Assembly (NCBI GenBank): GCA_015066175.1
Contig: SVOW01000014.1
Span: 30,583-94,582 of the forward strand
Reading direction: 5' to 3'
DNA from: Oscillospiraceae bacterium
Lineage (GTDB): Bacteria; Bacillota; Clostridia; Oscillospirales; Acutalibacteraceae
Length of the DNA stretch: 64,000 nt
In this document: positions 52,395 through 61,418 of the stretch, one piece after another
Layout of the letters: each line of letters starts with the position of its first letter
How positions within the stretch are numbered: the stretch's first letter is position 1
Notes under the pieces: model-generated
What the model was told of the DNA's origin: nothing
Database searches by the model: none
What the model saw: the letters and a program-made list of their open reading frames with translations, nothing else
Made by a program: the position numbers and the translations under genes

Positions 52395-53555
52395 TTATTT
52401 AAAAACCATAAGCAGGAAACCTGCTGCAACTGCAGAACCGATAACACCTGCAACATTCGGTCCCATAGCATGCATGAGAAGGAAGTTTGTGGGGTTATAT
52501 TTTTTGCCCTCAACCTGAGCAACACGTGCTGCCATAGGCACAGCTGAAACACCGGCCGCACCAATAAGCGGATTTATTTTTCCGCCCGTTACAATATAAA
52601 GCAACTTTCCGAGAAGCACACCACCTGCTGTTGAGAATGAGAATGCAACAAGTCCGAGAACAATAATAAGAATTGTATCAGGGCTTAAGAAAGCATCGCC
52701 GTTTGCTGTTGCACCAACTGTAAGACCAAGAAGAATGGTTACTATATTAGTAAGTGCATTCTGGGCAGTATCGCTCAGACGGTCTGTAACGCCGCACTCT
52801 TTAAAGAGATTACCCAACATAAGCATACCAATAAGTGATGCGCATGAGGGAATAAGAAGTGCGCAAATAACAAGAACAATAATGGGAAAAAGAATTTTTT
52901 CTGTTTTACCAACTGTTCTTAACTGTTTCATCACAACTTTTCTTTCTTTATCAGTTGTAAGAAGCTTCATGATTTTAGGCTGAATGATGGGAATAAGGGC
53001 CATGTAAGAATATGCCGCAACCGCGATAGGAGCAAGCAGATGGTCTGCAAGCTGACCTGTAAGCAAAATTGCTGTGGGACCGTCTGCACCACCGATAATT
53101 CCTATTGATGCTGCTTCCTGAGGTGTAAAACCAAGGAAAAGAGCAATAACAAATGCAACATAAATACCCATCTGTGCTGCCGCACCTAAAAGAAGACTTA
53201 TAGGATTAGCAAGGAGTGGTCCGAAATCTGTCATTGCGCCGATACCCAAGAAAATAAGACATGGGAAAATCGAACTTTTAACACCCGCATAAATAAGCCT
53301 CAAAACACCTGTGTCGTACCAATGTGCACCCTCTTGTGCGACTCCACCGAAAAGACCTGCAGGGTCAGCCATAAGGTCTGCACCGGGCAAGTTTGCAAGA
53401 AGTATACCAAACGCAATAGGCACAAGGAGTAAGGGCTCAAACTTTTTAGATATTGCAAGGAAGAAAAGAACAAAAGCAACTAATATCATCACAAGTTCTT
53501 TCCAGCCCAACAGATAAAAGCCTGAACTATGCCATAACTGCTGAATTATTTCCAT
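52395..53555 (-). CDS. oadB: Na+-translocating decarboxylase beta subunit
   Basis: A 386-residue membrane protein that couples carboxybiotin decarboxylation to Na+ export. The family's conserved segments are present: GADGPTAILLTGQLA near 175-189, GNLFKECGV, and NGDAFLSPDTI. The N-terminal segment FDLMADPAG-like (GADLMADPAG here) is also typical. It is the last gene of a four-gene operon (alpha, OadG-like, biotin carrier, beta), 2 bases after the biotin carrier. Confidence 0.95.
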   Translation of the reverse strand: MEIIQQLWHSSGFYLLGWKELVMILVAFVLFFLAISKKFEPLLLVPIAFGILLANLPGADLMADPAGLFGGVAQEGAHWYDTGVLRLIYAGVKSSIFPCLIFLGIGAMTDFGPLLANPISLLLGAAAQMGIYVAFVIALFLGFTPQEAASIGIIGGADGPTAILLTGQLADHLLAPIAVAAYSYMALIPIIQPKIMKLLTTDKERKVVMKQLRTVGKTEKILFPIIVLVICALLIPSCASLIGMLMLGNLFKECGVTDRLSDTAQNALTNIVTILLGLTVGATANGDAFLSPDTILIIVLGLVAFSFSTAGGVLLGKLLYIVTGGKINPLIGAAGVSAVPMAARVAQVEGKKYNPTNFLLMHAMGPNVAGVIGSAVAAGFLLMVFK

Positions 53556-53557
53556 TT

Positions 53558-53941
53558 TTATCCGATAACTGCAAGAACTGCATCAGTTTCTACAGTTGTT
53601 CCTTTCTGTACAGTAATCTGTTTGATTGTACCTGCGCAGGGAGCAACGATGTCATTTTCCATTTTCATAGCTTCAAGCACAACAATAACATCGCCTGCAT
53701 TTACGCTGTCTCCAACATTTTTAGCAACAGAAAGAATAGCGCCGGGCATAGGAGCAATAACTTTTGTACCGTCTGCTGAAGCTGCAGCAGGAGCTGCAGG
53801 AGCTGCTGCGGGAGCGGGAGCCGCTGCAGGAGCAGGAGCTGCAACAGGAGCAGTTGCTTCTGTAATATTTGTTATAACAGCATCAGTTTTTTCAACTTCT
53901 ACTTCATAATTTTTTCCGTTAAGAGTCACAACATATTTCAT
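53558..53941 (-). CDS. Biotin carboxyl carrier protein of the decarboxylase
   Basis: A 127-residue protein with an N-terminal beta segment (MKYVVTLNGKNYEVEVEK), an Ala/Pro hinge (about 30-55) and a C-terminal biotinyl domain. The biotinylated residue is Lys93 in EAMKMEND. It shuttles CO2 from the alpha carboxyltransferase to the membrane beta subunit. It is a free-standing subunit here rather than fused to the alpha chain, as in methylmalonyl-CoA or glutaconyl-CoA decarboxylases. Confidence 0.94.
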   Translation of the reverse strand: MKYVVTLNGKNYEVEVEKTDAVITNITEATAPVAAPAPAAAPAPAAAPAAPAAASADGTKVIAPMPGAILSVAKNVGDSVNAGDVIVVLEAMKMENDIVAPCAGTIKQITVQKGTTVETDAVLAVIG

Positions 53942-53942
53942 T

Positions 53943-54368
53943 TTATTTATCCTCCACTTTTTTTATTGATTTAAAGTTAAGTCTGTTAAGCGGAATTCCG
54001 CTCTGGTCACTTACAATAGCCATAATAACTGCAGCTGTAGGTTCGTCTACATCCATAAGATCAAGTTTGCCTGCAGAATTGCCTTCTGCAAGAGGTGTTC
54101 CTGAGGGAACATTAATGCCTGCTGATGAATTTTCGCCTGTTTCCCGGACTGTTTCTTTCTTTTTAGTAAGTGCATAAGTCACTTTTGAAAAAACATAAAT
54201 AACAACTGCAATAAGAGCAAGCATTGCTATAACAACTAAAAAGCCTGTTAAAGCTGTGGGGAGATTTGCCATCACTATATCACCTCTGTTGGGAATATTC
54301 ATTATTCTGTCTTTAAATTCGTTTCCGATCGAGCATATATCGGTTATAAATTCCTGAAAGAAATTCAT
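53943..54368 (-). CDS. oadG: OadG-like small subunit of the Na+ decarboxylase
   Basis: A 141-residue protein with one membrane helix (about residues 40-63, GFLVVIAMLALIAVVIYVF) and a cytoplasmic tail carrying a Gly/Asn/Ser linker and a C-terminal acidic/basic segment. Position between the alpha subunit and biotin carrier, and the fold, match the OadG/MmdD assembly subunit. It is longer than usual before the helix. The tail sequence DEPTAAVIMAIVSDQ is typical of this group. Confidence 0.88.
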   Translation of the reverse strand: MNFFQEFITDICSIGNEFKDRIMNIPNRGDIVMANLPTALTGFLVVIAMLALIAVVIYVFSKVTYALTKKKETVRETGENSSAGINVPSGTPLAEGNSAGKLDLMDVDEPTAAVIMAIVSDQSGIPLNRLNFKSIKKVEDK

Positions 54369-54379
54369 TTTATGCCTCC

Positions 54380-55759
54380 TTAATCAATCTGCTGGATTGA
54401 ATATGAGAAGGTTCTCTTTTTCATTTCTTCACGCTTATCAAAGAAAGCTTCTGCCTGCTGGGGGAAAGCAATATATGAAAGAACATCTTCGTCACTGTGT
54501 GCTTTATCACCAATTTCAGCTTTAGCTTTCTCAAAGCCGGGTTCAAGTGTGTCTGCAAAACGAACTTTAAGAGGTTCTTCATCACCAAGGATAAGTTTCT
54601 GCACATCTTTGTTAATTTTGCCGGGAGCCTTGCCGTATTCACCCTTAACATAGTTTTTGATTTCTTTTGAAACGTTCTTATATCTTTCGCCTGCAAGCAC
54701 GTTTGCTGTAGCCTGAACACCAACCATCTGGCTCATAGGAGTTACGAGGGGAGGATAACCAAGGTCTTCACGTACTCTGGGAGTTTCCTCAAGAACTTCT
54801 TCAAGCTTGTCAAGTTTTTTCTGTGCTGTAAGCTGTGCAACAAGGTTTGAAAGCATACCGCCGGGAATCTGATAGTTAAGAGCATCTGTGCTTGTTGCAA
54901 GAACAACGGGATTAAGAAGTTTTTCATCAAGGCATTTTGCTCTGTAAGGTTTGAAGAAATCATTGATTTCTTTAAGCATGTCCATATCAAGGTCAATTTC
55001 ATAACCCTGCTGTTTAAGTGCATATGCCATTGTTTCTGTTGCAGGCTGTGCTGTGCCGCCTGAGAAACATGAAATAGCTGTATCAATTACGTCAGCACCT
55101 GCTTCAACAACTTTCTGAAGTGTAATCGGGCCTAAACCTGTTGTACTGTGTGTATGAACAACAACGGGAACTTTTACGTTTTCTTTGAGAGCTTTAACAA
55201 GGTCATAACCATCCTGGGGACCCATGATACCTGCCATATCTTTTACACAGATTGACTGCACGCCCATTTTTTCCATTTCTTTTGCAAGTTTAACATATGA
55301 CTCAAGGTCGTGAATCGGGCTGAGTGTATAGCAGATTGTACCTGATGCAATTGCTCCGTTTTTGAGAGTTTCATCAACTGCAACTTCAATATTTCTGATG
55401 TCATTGAGAGCATCAAAAATTCTGATTATATCAATACCATTTTCAACACTTTTCTTGACAAACATTCTTACCACGTCGTCGGGATAGTGTTTGTAGCCAA
55501 GAAGATTCTGACCTCTGAGAAGCATCTGAAGCTTTGTGTTAGGGCAAGCGGCTTTGATTTTTCTGAGTCTTTCCCACGGGTCTTCGTTAAGGTATCTCAG
55601 GCAAGAGTCGAATGTTGCGCCACCCCAGCATTCAAGTGAATAATAGCCTGCTTTATCAAGTTTTGCCAATACCGGCTCAAACTCTGAAAAAGGCATTCTT
55701 GTTGCGATGAGAGACTGGTTGGCGTCTCTTAAAATTGTTTCTGTAAACTGTACTTTCAT
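54380..55759 (-). CDS. oadA: Oxaloacetate decarboxylase alpha / pyruvate carboxylase B-type carboxyltransferase
   Basis: A 459-residue carboxyltransferase. The TIM barrel starts with TETILRDANQS (metal and substrate site), then LECWGGATFD and the VKDMAGIMGP and HTHSTTG metal-ligand blocks. A conserved alpha-helical domain fills the C-terminus. I start it at the ATG at 55757-55759, directly after AAGGAGGAC; the upstream in-frame extension lacks such a site. The biotin domain is encoded separately downstream. The likely substrate is oxaloacetate, with Na+ export as the energy-conserving outcome. Confidence 0.93.
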   Translation of the reverse strand: MKVQFTETILRDANQSLIATRMPFSEFEPVLAKLDKAGYYSLECWGGATFDSCLRYLNEDPWERLRKIKAACPNTKLQMLLRGQNLLGYKHYPDDVVRMFVKKSVENGIDIIRIFDALNDIRNIEVAVDETLKNGAIASGTICYTLSPIHDLESYVKLAKEMEKMGVQSICVKDMAGIMGPQDGYDLVKALKENVKVPVVVHTHSTTGLGPITLQKVVEAGADVIDTAISCFSGGTAQPATETMAYALKQQGYEIDLDMDMLKEINDFFKPYRAKCLDEKLLNPVVLATSTDALNYQIPGGMLSNLVAQLTAQKKLDKLEEVLEETPRVREDLGYPPLVTPMSQMVGVQATANVLAGERYKNVSKEIKNYVKGEYGKAPGKINKDVQKLILGDEEPLKVRFADTLEPGFEKAKAEIGDKAHSDEDVLSYIAFPQQAEAFFDKREEMKKRTFSYSIQQID

Positions 55760-55948
55760 CGTAAAAGTCCTCCTTGAAATTATGCAATTCCGAAGAAAAA
55801 TTTTTGTCAAAAACCTTCTTCCCCATTTTACATTAAGTATATGATATTCTATTTTTTACCAAAAATCAATACTTATTTCTATTTTCTCCCGATTACCATA
55901 AAAAATGAATTTTTAATCACGCTTTTTTGTTTATTTTTTAACGATGTC

Positions 55949-55977
55949 TTGACTGGAATAAGTTATTTTTGTAATAT
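55949..55977 (+). promoter_or_regulatory. Sigma-A promoter of the fucosidase gene
   Basis: TTGACT (55949-55954) and TAATAT (55972-55977) are 17 bases apart, 25 bases before the ATG. Confidence 0.65.
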
Positions 55978-56002
55978 TGTATTATTGAAAGGAGTAGTGA
56001 AA

Positions 56003-57367
56003 ATGGATTTTAAAACTTTTTTGAAAAACGCATCTGAAGTTGTACCCTCAGAAAGACAACTTGAATGGTTTAACACTGAATTTTACGGATTTATCCACTT
56101 CGGTGTAAACACTTTTACAGACAAGGAATGGGGTGACGGCACAGAAGACCCTGCCATTTTCAACCCTGAAAAGTTTGATGCTGAAAAAATTGTTGAAATT
56201 TTTAAAAAATCTGGTATGAAAGGTCTTGTAATCACCGCCAAACACCATGACGGATTCTGCCTGTGGCCCAGTAAGTATACAGAACATTCAATTAAAAACA
56301 GTCCGTATAAAAACGGAAAAGGCGACATCGTCAGAGAACTCGCCGATGCCTGCCATAAAAATAATTTTAAATTCGGTTTTTATCTTTCTCCCTGGGACAG
56401 GAATTCTCCTTTGTACGGAACAGATGAATATAACATCTATTATAAAAATCAGCTTACTGAACTTCTTACAAACTACGGCGAAGTTTTCCACGTTTGGTTT
56501 GATGGTGCATGCGGTGAAGGACCCAATGGTAAAAAGCAGGAATATGATTTTGACGGATATATTGAACTTATCAGAAAATATCAGCCTGATGCAACAATAT
56601 TCAATGATCACGGCCCTGATGTAAGATGGTGCGGAAACGAATCAGGCAAAGCGCGTCACAGCGAGTGGGCAGTTGTTCCACATGAACTTGTTTTCAGAGC
56701 AAAAAAACAAACTGAAGGTTCGCTTCTTCCCGGTAAAACAAAATATATTTACAACACAGACCACGAACTTGGAACACTCACAAACATAATGTTTTCAGAC
56801 GGACTTTCTTTCTGCCCCAGTGAAGTTGATATGTCAATCCGTCCCGGTTGGTTTTATCACGAAAACGAAGAGCCCCATTCTCTTGAAAGATTATGGAAAA
56901 CATATCTTAATACAGTGGGAGGCAACTGTTGTTTCCATCTCAATGTTCCACCTACAAAGGAAGGTCTTATTGACCCGCGTGATGAAAAACGGCTTTATGA
57001 GCTGGGTGAAAAAATCAGAAATACATTCAGTTATGATCTTGCAGTAAATGCCGAATTCACAGAGAATAATGAAAACAACGATTATCAGACAAGTTTTGAC
57101 CTGAATTTTGATGAAGAAGAGGAATTCAATTGCATTGTGCTTGAAGAAGAAATCGAAAAAGGTCAGCGAATTGAAAACTTTTCGCTTTACACCAAAGACG
57201 ATTTCGGCAATTATAAAATACAGTTCTTTGAGGGCACTTGCGTAGGTCACAAAAAAATTTGTGTTTTTGACACACAGAAAAGCAACCACATAAGAATCGA
57301 TATTTCTGCCGCAAGAGGAAAAGTATATCTTAAAAAACCAAAGGTGTATAAAACAGATGAAAACTAA
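56003..57367 (+). CDS. GH29 alpha-L-fucosidase
   Basis: A 454-residue glycoside hydrolase family 29 enzyme that removes terminal alpha-L-fucose. I start it at the ATG at 56003 after GAAAGGAG. Landmarks are FYGFIHFGVNTFTD, ITAKHHDGFCLWPS and the nucleophile Asp167 in VWFDGACGEG. A C-terminal beta-sandwich (about 365-454) completes the family architecture. No signal peptide, so it acts on imported fucosylated oligosaccharides. It overlaps the following radical SAM gene by 11 bases. Confidence 0.93.
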   Translation: MDFKTFLKNASEVVPSERQLEWFNTEFYGFIHFGVNTFTDKEWGDGTEDPAIFNPEKFDAEKIVEIFKKSGMKGLVITAKHHDGFCLWPSKYTEHSIKNSPYKNGKGDIVRELADACHKNNFKFGFYLSPWDRNSPLYGTDEYNIYYKNQLTELLTNYGEVFHVWFDGACGEGPNGKKQEYDFDGYIELIRKYQPDATIFNDHGPDVRWCGNESGKARHSEWAVVPHELVFRAKKQTEGSLLPGKTKYIYNTDHELGTLTNIMFSDGLSFCPSEVDMSIRPGWFYHENEEPHSLERLWKTYLNTVGGNCCFHLNVPPTKEGLIDPRDEKRLYELGEKIRNTFSYDLAVNAEFTENNENNDYQTSFDLNFDEEEEFNCIVLEEEIEKGQRIENFSLYTKDDFGNYKIQFFEGTCVGHKKICVFDTQKSNHIRIDISAARGKVYLKKPKVYKTDEN

Positions 57368-58997
57368 TCCGAAAGTTTTGCTTTGTGCATTAAACTCTAA
57401 ATTTATTCATTCCTGCCTTGCAGTATATTATCTTAAAAAATATGCAACAATCAACGGATATGTGAACAAAAAAATAACAATAAAAGAATTCACAGTCAAT
57501 GACACGCTTGATTTTATTTTAAACGGAATTTATTCACAGGATTATGATGTGATTGCTTTTTCAGTTTACATATGGAATTGCGAATATATTGCAAAACTCT
57601 GTAAAATCATAAAAAAAATAAGCCCAGAAAAAACAGTTATTCTCGGCGGTCCGGAAATATCTTTTGTTGACGAGCATCCCTTTTTTGAAAAAGGAAGTTA
57701 TGATTATATTATCAAAGGCGAAGGGGAAAAAAGCTTTTATCACTTTATAACAACAGGAGAAATTGCCGATAAAAAAGTTTCTTCTTTTGATGAAATACCT
57801 TTCCCTTATGACGAAGAAAATATTTCACGTTTTGAAAACAGAATCGTTTATTATGAAACTTCAAGGGGTTGTCCGTTTTCTTGTGCATATTGTTTATCTT
57901 CTGCCGAAAAAGGTGTGCGTTTTCTGCCTCTTGAAAGAGTAAAAAAAGAACTGCAATTTTTTGCAGAACACAATGTCAGACAAGTTAAATTTGTTGACAG
58001 GACTTTTAACGCAGATAAAAAAAGAGCAGGTGAAATATGGAAATTTATTATTGAAAATTTCAGCGATAAAGATATGAATTTTCATTTTGAAATTGCAGCA
58101 GATTTGTTGGATGAAGAATCAATTGAACTTTTGTCAACAGCACCCACAGGACTTATTCAGCTTGAAATCGGAATCCAGTCAACAAACGAAAAAACATTGT
58201 CTCTCAACTGCAGAAAAACAGATACACAGAAAGTTCTTTCAAACATCAGAAAACTTTTGGATTACGGCAATATAAATGTTCACACCGATTTGATTGCAGG
58301 CTTACCATCTGAAAGTTTAAATACTTTCAGAAAATCTTTCAACGATGTTTATTCATTAAAATCCCATCAGCTCCAGCTGGGATTTTTAAAAATTCTTCAT
58401 GGCACTCATATGGTAAATCTGTCAAAAGACTTTGATTTTGTTTTTTCACCATTTGCACCTTACGAAGTTCTTTCAAACAAAGATATGTCGCATGATGACA
58501 TTCTTTACCTCAAAAAATTTGAAGATGTTTTTGAAAAAGTGTATAACTCACAGCGATTTATTTTCTCTTTGAATGAGCTTGAAAAACACTTTGAAAATCC
58601 TTTTGAAATGTTTGGAAAACTGACTTTGTTTTTTGAAGAAAAAAATCTTTCTTTCGTTTCCGTTTCAACAAAAGAAATTTATAATTTGCTTGGCGAATTT
58701 TTCAAACAAAATGTAAATGATGACGCTGAAAAATTTGACCAACTTCTGCTTACTGATTTTTATCTTTCGGAGAAGTCTGAACTTATTCCGGTAAGTTTAA
58801 AATATCTTTTACCTCTGAACAAAGTAATGGCAGAAAAATCTTCATTCATTCTTCATGAACTTTCTCTTCAGAAACAAAAAGGCATTGCCGTAAGATTTGT
58901 AGGCGATAATATTTTCATCGTAAACTATGCAGACAGGAACAGTGTTACAGGAAGATTCAGTTATAAAACTTATTCTTCAGAAATTTCTTCAATGTGA
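57357..58997 (+). CDS. B12-binding radical SAM protein (DUF4080 family)
   Basis: A 546-residue protein. An N-terminal cobalamin-binding-like Rossmann domain (about 1-160, with YDVIAFSVYIWN and ILGGPE) precedes a radical SAM core with CPFSCAYC (Cys172, Cys176, Cys179). The C-terminal DUF4080 domain covers about 375-520. Family members are B12-dependent radical SAM enzymes of unassigned reaction. The start overlaps the fucosidase stop by 11 bases, so translation is coupled; whether the functions are linked is unclear. Confidence 0.88.
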   Translation: MKTNPKVLLCALNSKFIHSCLAVYYLKKYATINGYVNKKITIKEFTVNDTLDFILNGIYSQDYDVIAFSVYIWNCEYIAKLCKIIKKISPEKTVILGGPEISFVDEHPFFEKGSYDYIIKGEGEKSFYHFITTGEIADKKVSSFDEIPFPYDEENISRFENRIVYYETSRGCPFSCAYCLSSAEKGVRFLPLERVKKELQFFAEHNVRQVKFVDRTFNADKKRAGEIWKFIIENFSDKDMNFHFEIAADLLDEESIELLSTAPTGLIQLEIGIQSTNEKTLSLNCRKTDTQKVLSNIRKLLDYGNINVHTDLIAGLPSESLNTFRKSFNDVYSLKSHQLQLGFLKILHGTHMVNLSKDFDFVFSPFAPYEVLSNKDMSHDDILYLKKFEDVFEKVYNSQRFIFSLNELEKHFENPFEMFGKLTLFFEEKNLSFVSVSTKEIYNLLGEFFKQNVNDDAEKFDQLLLTDFYLSEKSELIPVSLKYLLPLNKVMAEKSSFILHELSLQKQKGIAVRFVGDNIFIVNYADRNSVTGRFSYKTYSSEISSM

Positions 58998-59665
58998 TAC
59001 CCTTCTGTTCCTTTTTCCAATGTAATAATAATTCTCTTTTCGGCTTCGGGAGCAACTGTGTTTCCGAGGCTGTCTTGTTTGTAGTTTTCACTTTTCAAAC
59101 AACCAACTGTAAGAATTGTTTTGTCTTTTTTTACTTCTGAGCTTTCAAGAATCGGCGTGTATTCAGGTGTGAAACCAATAGTCGGAATAAAATAAGATTC
59201 TGTGTCTTTATCGAAAATAATTGAATATTTTTCTCCATTTATAGTTTCATCCGTTATGGTTATATCACTCGAAAAAAGTTGTTTCGCCTTTTCTGCAACA
59301 ACATCTGATGGTATCACAAGTTCACCGTCGAATGCCTCATACTTTGTCGTATCTTCAGAGCATAGCACTGTCCATACGGCAATTCTAATTAAATTTTCGT
59401 TATCTGTTTTCTGACCTTTCTTATATGAGAAAAAATTATTCACAACAATCGGCAGATAATATTCCGCATAATCATCTGCTGACCTGAAATTTATAATTTC
59501 TTCAGGTAATTTAATGTAGTTTTCCGCCTTATTTTCTTTGTTAACCAATGTCAGAAACAAGGTGAAAAGCACAACGATAATCACAGGTACAAAATATATA
59601 AATTTCAGTTTGGTTTTCTTATGCCTTTTTCTTCTTTTTCTCAGAACTATTGTAAATCCTTTCAT
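58970..59665 (-). CDS. Conserved single-pass membrane protein of unknown function
   Basis: A 231-residue protein beginning at the ATG at 59663-59665 with GGAG 9 bases upstream. A basic N-terminus (RKRRKRHKK) precedes one membrane helix (about 20-40, FIYFVPVIIVVLFTLFL), which places the rest outside. The outer domain is polar with alternating strands (DGELVIPSDVVAEK, FIPTIGFTPEYTP). I recognise no family. It follows spmB with a short overlap, so it may be part of the spore maturation unit, and its last 28 bases overlap the convergent radical SAM gene. Confidence 0.75.
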   Translation of the reverse strand: MKGFTIVLRKRRKRHKKTKLKFIYFVPVIIVVLFTLFLTLVNKENKAENYIKLPEEIINFRSADDYAEYYLPIVVNNFFSYKKGQKTDNENLIRIAVWTVLCSEDTTKYEAFDGELVIPSDVVAEKAKQLFSSDITITDETINGEKYSIIFDKDTESYFIPTIGFTPEYTPILESSEVKKDKTILTVGCLKSENYKQDSLGNTVAPEAEKRIIITLEKGTEGYHIEEISEE

Positions 59666-59670
59666 CGCTT

Positions 59671-60195
59671 TTAACTCCCGAAAAATAATCTCACTGCCCA
59701 AGCAGATGCAATAAAGCTTGTAAAATCTGCTGCCAATGCAGCTAACACTGTGTGGCGTGTTTTTTTTATTCCTACTGAGCCATAATAAACTGTTATTGCA
59801 TAAAATGTAGTTTCCGTAGCACCCATCATAACTGATGCCACCCTCCCCTGAAATGAATCAGGGCCATAATCTTTCAGAATTAATTCGTACATAGATAGTG
59901 CTCCGCCTCCGGAAATCGGATTAAGCACTGTCAGCGGCATTATTTCTTCAGGTATGCCGGTAATTTTTGAAAGAGGTGTGAGAATTTTCACTATTGTATC
60001 CAGACCACCCGATGCTTTGAGCATTCCTACTGCTACCACAAGACCTACCACAGACGGCAAAATATTCTTTACTGTTATAAGACCTTCTTTTGCGCCTTCA
60101 AGAAACGAATCAAAAACTTTTACATTTTTAAATACTGCAAAGCCCGTTATCAACACAATTATTAACGGCAATACTGCCGCACCTGCAAAATTCAT
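59671..60195 (-). CDS. spmB: Spore maturation protein B
   Basis: A 174-residue membrane protein of the nucleoside-recognition (Gate) family. It has VFDSFLEGAKEGL near 27-39, NPISGGGALSMYE near 92 and GATETTFYAITVYYGSVGI near 124, all typical of SpmB. SpmA and SpmB are needed for core dehydration in Bacillus spores. It overlaps spmA by 4 bases. Confidence 0.95.
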   Translation of the reverse strand: MNFAGAAVLPLIIVLITGFAVFKNVKVFDSFLEGAKEGLITVKNILPSVVGLVVAVGMLKASGGLDTIVKILTPLSKITGIPEEIMPLTVLNPISGGGALSMYELILKDYGPDSFQGRVASVMMGATETTFYAITVYYGSVGIKKTRHTVLAALAADFTSFIASAWAVRLFFGS

Positions 60196-60815
60196 TTTGC
60201 TTCTCCTCTTTTTAAAAATGTAAAACTATGTGTTTTTTTATTTTTGAATTTCATAAAAAACTTTGCTGTTATGATTCCTGCGCAGAGTGAAAGTAATGTG
60301 CTCAACCAGGTAGCCGGCATTATTTCCATAGGATTTTCGCTTCCGAATTGTGTGCGCAAAGTTGCCACAGTTGTGGGTATCAATCGCATCGCTGCGGAAT
60401 TCATTACAACAAAAATTATCATATCATCTGTAGCCCTGGTCTTGTCATTATTTTCTGCCTGCATCCTTTTCATTGCTTCAAGACCGAGTGGTGTTGCTGC
60501 ATTGCCAAGCCCCAAAAGATTTGCAGTTACATTCATTGACATCGCTTCAGCAGTTTTTGAATCCTTTTTTACATTTTTATACAGCAAAGAAAACAATGGT
60601 GAAAGTAATTTACTGATTTTCATTGTCAAGCCTGACTTTTCGGCAATTTTCATTATACCTCCCCACAAACACATCATTCCCGACAGATTTATAATAAGAT
60701 TTATTGCATCCTGACCTGAGTTTATTACAGCGTCTGAAAGCAAATTCATTTTCCCTGAAAATACAGCAGATATGAAAGAAAAAATAAGCATAAAACTCCA
60801 GATATAATTCATCAT
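60192..60815 (-). CDS. spmA: Spore maturation protein A
   Basis: A 207-residue membrane protein of the same Gate family as SpmB. NLSGMMCLWGGIMKIAE near 45 and NVTANLLGLGNAATPLGLEAM near 95 are diagnostic. The start is the ATG at 60813-60815, 8 bases after GGGAGG; a GTG three codons earlier is less likely. It heads the spmA-spmB unit and is divergent from the AbrB-like regulator. Confidence 0.95.
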   Translation of the reverse strand: MMNYIWSFMLIFSFISAVFSGKMNLLSDAVINSGQDAINLIINLSGMMCLWGGIMKIAEKSGLTMKISKLLSPLFSLLYKNVKKDSKTAEAMSMNVTANLLGLGNAATPLGLEAMKRMQAENNDKTRATDDMIIFVVMNSAAMRLIPTTVATLRTQFGSENPMEIMPATWLSTLLSLCAGIITAKFFMKFKNKKTHSFTFLKRGEAK

Positions 60816-60903
60816 CTGTACCACCTCCCATAATATATATTATTTCACTCTGAAACACATTACATTTTTTAAAAGGCGAAAAAACTCGAAAAACATCAAC
60901 TTA

Positions 60904-60932
60904 TTGACTTTTTTGTCAAATTATGTTACAAT
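60904..60932 (+). promoter_or_regulatory. Sigma-A promoter with overlapping candidate 0A box, AbrB-like gene
   Basis: TTGACT (60904-60909) and TACAAT (60927-60932) are 17 bases apart. TGTCAAA (60914-60920) in the spacer is 6/7 to the Spo0A box, and TTGAC/GTCAA forms a short inverted repeat. Spo0A repression of an AbrB-like gene would parallel Bacillus; unverified. Confidence 0.6.
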
Positions 60933-60962
60933 CGCGTCATAATCTGGTAAGGAGGTATCTTC

Positions 60963-61232
60963 GTGAAAAAAGGCGAAAATTATTATGACAATAAGCATAT
61001 CGACGATGTTGGAAGAATAGTCCTTCCCAAACCTTTACGCGACAGAATCGGTATTGTTTCAGAAGAAACTCCGCTTAAAATTTACTCCGAAAATGATAAA
61101 ATTATCATCGAATCATACGTACCCGGCTGTATAATCTGCGGAAAAACAGAAAACACTTATGAGCTCAAGGGCAAAAAGGTGTGTGCTGACTGCGTTGAAA
61201 AACTCAACAAAATAATTGAACTGAATAAATAA
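60963..61232 (+). CDS. AbrB/SpoVT-type transition-state regulator with C-terminal CXXC zinc-ribbon motif
   Basis: An 89-residue DNA-binding protein. The N-terminal swapped-hairpin domain contains DDVGRIVLPKPLRDRIGI, the AbrB signature, and the C-terminus carries CIICG and CADC, a CX2C pair likely to bind zinc. The start codon is GTG (60963), after AAGGAGG. AbrB-like proteins regulate the switch from growth to sporulation. It is divergent from spmA and has its own promoter and terminator. Confidence 0.9.
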   Translation: MKKGENYYDNKHIDDVGRIVLPKPLRDRIGIVSEETPLKIYSENDKIIIESYVPGCIICGKTENTYELKGKKVCADCVEKLNKIIELNK

Positions 61233-61282
61233 AAGAGTCATGAAGAATTGTAAGGTTTATCTCCATGACTCTTTGTTATTTT
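61232..61282 (+). terminator. Terminator of the AbrB-like gene
   Basis: AAAGAGTCATG (61232-61242) pairs with CATGACTCTTT (61264-61274), then GTTATTTTA. Confidence 0.8.
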
Positions 61283-61308
61283 ATTATAAATTTCAAATAT
61301 CAATCTGA

Positions 61309-61325
61309 TGACACGAAAAGTGTCA
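61309..61325. promoter_or_regulatory. Palindromic operator-like site upstream of the PAP2/XRE pair
   Basis: TGACAC-GAAAA-GTGTCA is a perfect 6-5-6 inverted repeat about 20 bases before a possible TTTACC (61346-61351) and TAAGAT (61369-61374) promoter. The downstream XRE protein is a plausible ligand. Confidence 0.5.
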
Positions 61326-61418
61326 CAATAGTGACTTTGGGTTTCTTTACCTTTATTGTATTTCATGATAAGATTTATTAAAGCTAATTTTTATCGCAAG
61401 CGAAAGGAAGGAAATACT

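Noticed and set aside
58970..58997. 28-bp overlap of convergent genes as a sign of a misread or frameshift
   Set aside because: Both frames are open with normal ends and good start signals; small convergent overlaps are common.
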